A DNA stretch of 55,610 nt from Priapulus caudatus (lineage: Eukaryota; Priapulida; Priapulimorpha; Priapulimorphida; Priapulidae): NCBI RefSeq assembly GCF_000485595.1, contig NW_014577250.1, forward strand, positions 36,357 to 91,966, given 5' to 3'. This document shows positions 49,728-55,610 of this stretch, one piece after another. The position numbers and the translations under genes were made by a program. Position 1 is the stretch's first letter. Each line of letters opens with the position of its first letter. The notes beneath the pieces were generated by a model that saw only the letters and a list, made by a program, of their open reading frames with translations, was not told the origin of the DNA and did no database searches.

Positions 49728-49844
49728 GGACTATTGTAACTGCTCGATTACTACGCAAAATCGTGCAATTACCGACAACATCATTATAACTGCATGGAAT
49801 GATATTGCACACAGATGATAGACACTGATGCGCACTGCACCTAC

Positions 49845-49934
49845 GTGAGGTTCCAATCACACCTCTGCCGCACGCGTCCAGCTCAGCCAACCTTGTCGTA
49901 GTAGTTCAGCAGAAAAACCAGATTGAGCACGATG
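49845..49934 (-). pseudogene. Broken duplicate of receptor exon 43437-43530
   Basis: Colinear with the intact exon but with several deletions and insertions (for example CTCTGCCGCACGCGTCCAGCT in place of the intact frame). It cannot encode the exon. It is probably a sequencing or assembly artefact. Confidence 0.75.
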
Positions 49935-51984
49935 TCGTGAACCAGTGAAGCGCACCACACCCGCACTACTTAGAAACCTACCGACGATTTATCAAAGTTA
50001 ACCACGGGCTAATATTCAAAATGTTCCCCTTAAGTAAAACCGATTGAAATCCAAATCGAATTTGGCAACGGAATTTCATTGGCAGCTCTCGCCCAACGGA
50101 GTGTGTCCTTATTGCTAGAAAACAACTTAGTATGTGATCATTTTATTGAGATAAACACAGGGATAGGTACAGTTGAGTTAGGGTTATCAGAAAATCTACT
50201 GATCATTAACGCAGATATAATTGATTTTAATTAACTACTCGAAATTTACAAATAAACAATAAGAATAAACTAAAATCAAGTTAAATGCACGAATTATAAT
50301 GTTTAAGCCAAATTTAACCTACAAAATTGCAGAAAGCACAATGAAAATCTTCAATGGAAAGAGATACTTTTTGATATTTGTTAGAATTAGGATATTAAGA
50401 ATTAACCTAAACCTTCATAATTTAATTTAATTAAAAAATTTTATAATTAGGGAAATTAATTAAATGACAAATTTAAAAAGTATCAAAATACTTAACATGA
50501 AGCTCAATCCTAATGACGCAATGTCACGATATGCATATGGACTGAATGCATCAAGACCCATCACCATCATCACTCATCGAATACAATAAGCAATTTAAAT
50601 CTTAACAGTAGATAACACTACTGGTAATGATGAACAGTATAAGATCCAATAAACGATTGGCCAAAAAACCCAAGTAATCAAATAGACGCCTCCATATACC
50701 CTCATCAATAATATACTGCAGAACAATAAAACGAAATTAAACTTGGTTTCTATAATATACTGCGATCTGGTTTATGATATCTCTAACATGAAACTACTTC
50801 CTATGTATACTTCAAAGAATCTAGTCCGTATAATATTCCGTCCGGTCAATTCACCCTGTCAGTCCAAGAGGCAAAAATGGTTATAGTTGGCAATTTTGAC
50901 TCTTTCTAATTCATAAGAATTAGCTTTGAGAATGCGAATGTGGTTATTGGACATTTTACGTTCGCTATTCTTTGAATTAAGATGAAATGCTAGAAAAACA
51001 TATATAACTAGAAAAAGTAAGAGAGAAAGTATATCTAACTAGAACTTATAACATAGCGACGAGAGATGACGACAATCATACCAACGGGTTCACACACAGT
51101 GCGAGATATCCCACACTCCCCAGACATAGATTTGATGACTCTCATGCAATGAACAACTCTGTGACTGTGACGTTTAGTCTCGTACTGTTAATTGCCTTAA
51201 CTTACTGCTAATCTGGCATATTCGGAAATATCACACAGACCTATACCAAGTTCACGCTATCACCTTGCAATGTGTTAAATATAAAATACACCGGGTATGA
51301 TATGAGGGCATCGGCAAAAATAAACTTCTTTAAAACTCTATCCAAGGCATGCTTTTCTAAATTATACATCGCTAAATGAAAAATGCGCAACATACTACGT
51401 CTCTACAATGCAAAGAAGCATTGACAGAATTCAAAAATTCCTCAAGCTTACGGCGATGATATGAACACTGCCCGCGCCGAAAACGTCCCCATCTCAAATT
51501 TTCTACCTTGTAAAGGACAAATCTTGCTGTTCGCGAGACCACGCACGAATGAACCCCCGAGAAACACAGCGACAACATAACAATGCACTTGCCGAACGGT
51601 AATCGTTTACTCTGCACTACCACTATACTTACGCTCACACGTTAACTACCATGTCTGAAGCAAAATATCCAAACAATTAAGACGATGCTAAACACCTTGC
51701 GCAAATCACGTGCCCATGTGATAGTAGCAGAGATAGTAAGGAAATGTTGGCATGTCACAATACCACCGCATGAAAACCGACTTGTGCAATCTAATATAGG
51801 CAACCTACCGAAAACCCGAGCACAAATTATACATGATAGCAACAGGGTCTATCACTCCTGAACAGAATAGTTACGCAGTACACTTCTACTGACATTCAAC
51901 CTATGAACACTAGCTACTACCGACAACAAATTCATCCTTTTAGCAATATATTTTTCGCACTCCAATTTTTCCATTTGTGATATT

Positions 51985-52420
51985 TATACCTCCGCCAAAG
52001 TTGTCAGGAGTTATTTTCAACCCGGCGGTGTTCTGTTGATTGTGGGTTGGGTTTGTGGGTTTGGTTTGTTGGTACCACGCCGAAACGAATAAAGTTATGG
52101 AGGATGTCAAAATTTTCAGGATAGGTCAGAAATGCTAAACTAGAATGAGAGATTTGGTCGTGATCCAACCAATTAATATATTAATTAATTAAAACATTTT
52201 CAGGATAGGTCACAAATGGGTAACTAGCAATGATTACATTTTGGTGTGACCGGCACCAATTAATTAATTATTAATAATAAAATTCAAGGATGCAGAAATC
52301 GGAACTAGAATTGATTACATTGGTCGTCAACACGGCATCAATAATAATTAATTAATGAATTAATAAAATTTTTCACAGTCACAGAATTCAGCTGTCTTGG
52401 CGGAGGTCTGTGCTCTCCGA
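51985..52420. mobile_element. CCTCCGCCAAG-type dispersed repeat, complete but noisy (copy B)
   Basis: From ACCTCCGCCAA to CTTGGCGGAGGTCTGTGCTC, then CTCCGAGTGCTCTAGTT. The start and end are inverted (CCTCCGCCAAG / CTTGGCGGAGG). Between them lie three or more units of TTCAGGATAGGTCA...GATTACATT separated by TTAATTAA-rich spacers. No coding capacity. Confidence 0.8.
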
Positions 52421-52429
52421 GTGCTCTAG

Positions 52430-55400
52430 TTATGTATAAAATTGTGCTGTGAAGAATAGAATCTGTACGGAGGAATGGCACATGCTGGGTAATTTGCCAT
52501 GAATTTATTATTACAGTAATTAATTTAACTACTGCTCAATGGAGTTCAAGGCTATAATAACAGATATGTGATCCTGCATGTGCAATTTCAATCTATAGCT
52601 AATGAAAACAATTTGCGGGTTAGTGTTCTTTAACTTCAAAGAATTTTTAAAAGATTTGTAAAATTCAGCAACAAATCTAGGTTGAGTGAGCAGTGACGAA
52701 GAGCAACGAGTATTGAAGGGAAATTTTTCCACAGAAAATAAAAATTTCCAATATTCCCAACGTTTAGTTCAAGTTTTTCTACAACAGTTTTCAATAGTTA
52801 GGTGCGGACGAAAATAAACATAGAGATTCAATCACATCACTAATTGATCTATTCATTCCCCACAATTAAGCCAGACTGAAGACACTCTTGCACAACACAC
52901 GCATAGATACCGGCACTATCCCGACCCCACTATGAATTTTAAAAGGATATAGCAGGCGTAAATATGAAAATAAAAAGCAGAATGAAAAAAGCCACCTGAA
53001 GGTCGTGGCAGGCGAGATTCCTGTATTACAAATTTAAAATGAACATTGCAAATTGAGTGATTGATATCGTAATATTACAGACACCTTCACAATACTATAA
53101 ATTTACTCGTTTATCAGCGTATAATATTCAATATATTATATTATATTGCACATAGTAGAAATTCATGTCAAAACGAGACTTTAGACAACGTAATGTCATG
53201 AACTTAACTAGAACGTGCAAAACTATCCGACGTTAGCAGTGGATGCAAGACTTCTTCACAAAATGTTGGATACACGTAACGGGGGAGGATGTGACACCTA
53301 CGCGCGTTCTAGCAGTTGGTTAAATATATAACAGATAATTTTCCATTCGTCGAATCGTACACGAGCCAGTGTAACGTTTCGAATTCACACCGTGCAAACC
53401 GACAGCTTGTGTACGTACGTACGTGCGCGCGTGCGGGCGGGCGGGTCTTCGTGCGTGCGTGTGTGTGCAAGAACACCAGCGTTTCTGTGCAAAACTTCGG
53501 AAACCGCTCAACATTTTAAGAACGGCGCCATCACCGATGTAGGTAACCAGACACTGCGAGCCCGAACATTCCTCACGCAACAAAACACTGGTTAGAAGGC
53601 GACGTCCTCTAATCCGACGTCCTCGATCGCTCCAAGCAGTAGACGCACAAACCGTTACATACCCAGGGGACATACGAACGAGGACGCGATATATATACCG
53701 CCCGTACGTGCGAACATCTTGCAATTAAATAGCATGCACGCCTATATGATTGCCCCCTCCCTCTGCGCATCCGATGTGAAATGCCCGCACAAGCACGAGA
53801 TTTCACACTCCCTGATGCGCTCTCATCCCTACGGTGCACCACACACTGAAGGGGCATTCGAGTGCTCTAGCCGCGGTGTGAGTAGTGTATATAGACGTTT
53901 TTTTGCGATATGTTAAAGCGAAGACAACTATAGCATGAAAAACCCAACAACAGATTAGGCAACAGTATCTGTTCGCGCCGAAACAGTTATAAATCTGATT
54001 GTTACAGGTGGGTAGTCGCAGCATTTATCCCGAGACACTCTTTCATAAATTTTGATTCAGAAAAGAGAGGGAGAATCATGGAATGTCCTCACTTGTGGAT
54101 AGCCTCCGTCTTAATTATGTACACGGTGACAATTACGACAATGCCCTTCAATAGACTTGAATGTAGTCTACTAAAATAAAGACCAAAGAGATGTCCAAAG
54201 AAATGATCGGCAATGGAAAAAGGAACCAATGAGCCGATGCTGCTGCTGTTGGAAACCTAAAATCTCAACTTACATCCGGATGTTATTTAAGATCAGACAG
54301 AAAATCAGCTGTCGTGTCGTAAAAGGTTAAGGGAAACCACCTAGATCGTGGAACCAAGCAATTATCGGTCATTAACACTTAAACTGGACATCACTGGTTA
54401 GAATTTACAACGAACACAGCTACGTACATACGAATAGCAGAAAGGAAATTTTCAATTGCGTCTCTAGCACCATCCCTTTAGTCCCCCTAGTATTCTTAGA
54501 TACGAGAGCATTTACCCTGATAAATAATTCAGACAATAACACAGACTATATAGTCTATCACGTAACTTCCCACAACATCATAAAATAAAACTGAATAACC
54601 CGTAAAAATCACGATTAAAAATCTAAATATAGAGATATAACTAATATTTTTTTGAGGTCGCGTTGGGTGGGTAAAGTGTTGTATCATAACTTGCTTTACT
54701 CAAGACCTGTCATGGGAAGGTCAGAGGATATGGATAGATTTACAGTGTTGTGGTAGGGTTAACTGCCTCAGCCCGTTAGGTGAGTAGCTTTGCTAGATAA
54801 AAAGCCTGTTACAGAATCTGAAGCAACAGAGTTGCTGAGCAATTACGCTCTACACGGAGCTAGGACGAAGCACTCGAATTTCGAATTGCGCAATTTTACA
54901 GGTAAGTTGCCTAAATCGTTCGTTGTTAGGTTTTACATCAAAGGAACGCTCGATTAAACAGGGCACCGCTGAGGGGATCGGCTGCAGAAATGCACAAACT
55001 TCATTATATGACACTCATGATATGCACAACTCGGTGGTATTAGAAGCAAGTTCTCACAAACATTAATTATATGCAAGAGCCACCCTCTACGTTCCAAAAT
55101 GAAACACCGACGAAAACTACTCCGTTGCGAACGACGAGCGAGAGTGATGCAGGGGGATGCGTCAGGTGCAGGTCTCCGCTCGGTAGCGCCACCTGTCGGG
55201 GGCGCATGCAGTGTGCAGAGAGAGGCGATTACCTTGGCAAGGAGTGCAAGTGGTGCGAGAGTTTTAGGCACTCCAGTATCTTCAGCCTACGCTGATTCGA
55301 TAGCAACCGTTGCCATACAGAGACAGTCGAAGACAGACCGCTGAGAACCTATAAGCGTTTAGATGCCCAACAAAAAATATTCGGCGTGAATATTCTCCGG

Positions 55401-55610
55401 TCGTCGACGCGTCGCGTGTCCCCGTGACGCAGCGACGCCACGTCGGCCAGGGCAGGGCAGGGCAGGGCAGTGCAGGGCGGGATCTGGGGCGCCCTCTCGA
55501 ATAGCTTGCCTCACTATGGTGTTGCACGTGGAAATACGTTTTATTGCGGGTCGGTCTGGCATGCAATGCATGCGCTCTCGCTCTCTCTCTCTCTCGTTAC
55601 CATATATATA
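52430..55610. other. Right end of window, no exon recognised
   Basis: Presumably intron of the ryanodine receptor. I searched the minus strand for the expected upstream blocks (such as AVVACFRMxPLYNLP) and found none. Contains GTACGTGCG-type and GCGGGCGG sequence near 53410-53470, a GCAGG repeat at 55446-55478 and a (CT)n run near 55573-55595. Confidence 0.5.
55446..55478. repeat. GGGCA pentamer repeat
   Basis: About six copies of GGCAG with one variant, in a CpG-rich stretch. Confidence 0.85.

Larger units (their letters stand above)
46535..52254. repeat. Tandem block, copy B (about 5.7 kb, error-rich)
   Basis: Colinear with copy A at an offset of 6492 bases at its start, shrinking to roughly 6270 at its end because of many one-base deletions. 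Up to about 47500 it is as clean as copy A or cleaner; after that, single-base indels occur every few tens of bases in coding, intronic and inverted-repeat sequence alike. That looks like unpolished long-read sequence rather than evolution. Confidence 0.9.

Noticed and set aside
49845-49934. Second copy of receptor exon 43437-43530 as a mutually exclusive exon
   Set aside because: It has several frame-breaking indels and lies in a block full of similar indels, so an artefact is far more likely.
54113-54172. Possible receptor exon reading KGIVVIVTVYIIKTEAIHK with a TTTTAG acceptor
   Set aside because: Splice sites look acceptable but the residues match no receptor block expected upstream of HRAINLFL.
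1-55610. CRISPR arrays, bacterial operons, tRNA or rRNA genes
   Set aside because: No repeat-spacer structure, tRNA cloverleaf or rRNA segment was seen, and the window is clearly eukaryotic.

Overview
The window is eukaryotic genomic DNA, most likely from a marine invertebrate. Genes are split by many spliceosomal introns, there are abundant dinucleotide and tetranucleotide microsatellites, a TTAGGG tract, a non-LTR retrotransposon relic with a PHD-type finger, and repeat families I recognise from marine invertebrate genomes. The species cannot be named from the sequence.

Layout. A short TTAGGG tract (1-23) and a foldback element (856-1111) precede a complete nine-exon plus-strand gene (1439-4643). 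It encodes about 324 residues of the IQ-motif CXorf58/C11orf65-like family. Tail-to-tail with it lies the 3' part of a ryanodine receptor gene on the minus strand (43530 down to 6182). I could close 35 exons in phase, giving about 1328 residues: the C-terminal helical region, two EF-hand-like segments, the divergent region, the six-helix channel domain with an intact [12 protein letters not shown] filter, the CxxC/HxxxxH zinc site and the stop codon. The 5' two-thirds of the receptor is not visible and probably lies beyond position 55610.

The introns carry microsatellites, minisatellites, a retrotransposon relic, a repeat with a GGAC tail and a family of short perfect hairpins. The intron upstream of the exon at 39123-39293 contains a run of N (39436-40042). 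After it comes a block of about 5.9 kb that appears twice in tandem (40043-45985 and 46535-52254). Inside the block is a DNA-transposon-like element of about 3 kb with terminal inverted repeats of about 370 bp. It has one broken reading frame for a protein with a PIN/FEN-nuclease-like set of acidic motifs followed by a C-terminal Cys-rich CXC domain. The second block is riddled with one-base deletions and carries a broken copy of receptor exon 43437-43530, so the tandem arrangement looks more like an assembly artefact than a real duplication.

The receptor would be a calcium-release channel of the endoplasmic or sarcoplasmic reticulum. The IQ-motif gene is functionally unrelated as far as the sequence shows. 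The transposon-like element is the best candidate for something poorly described.
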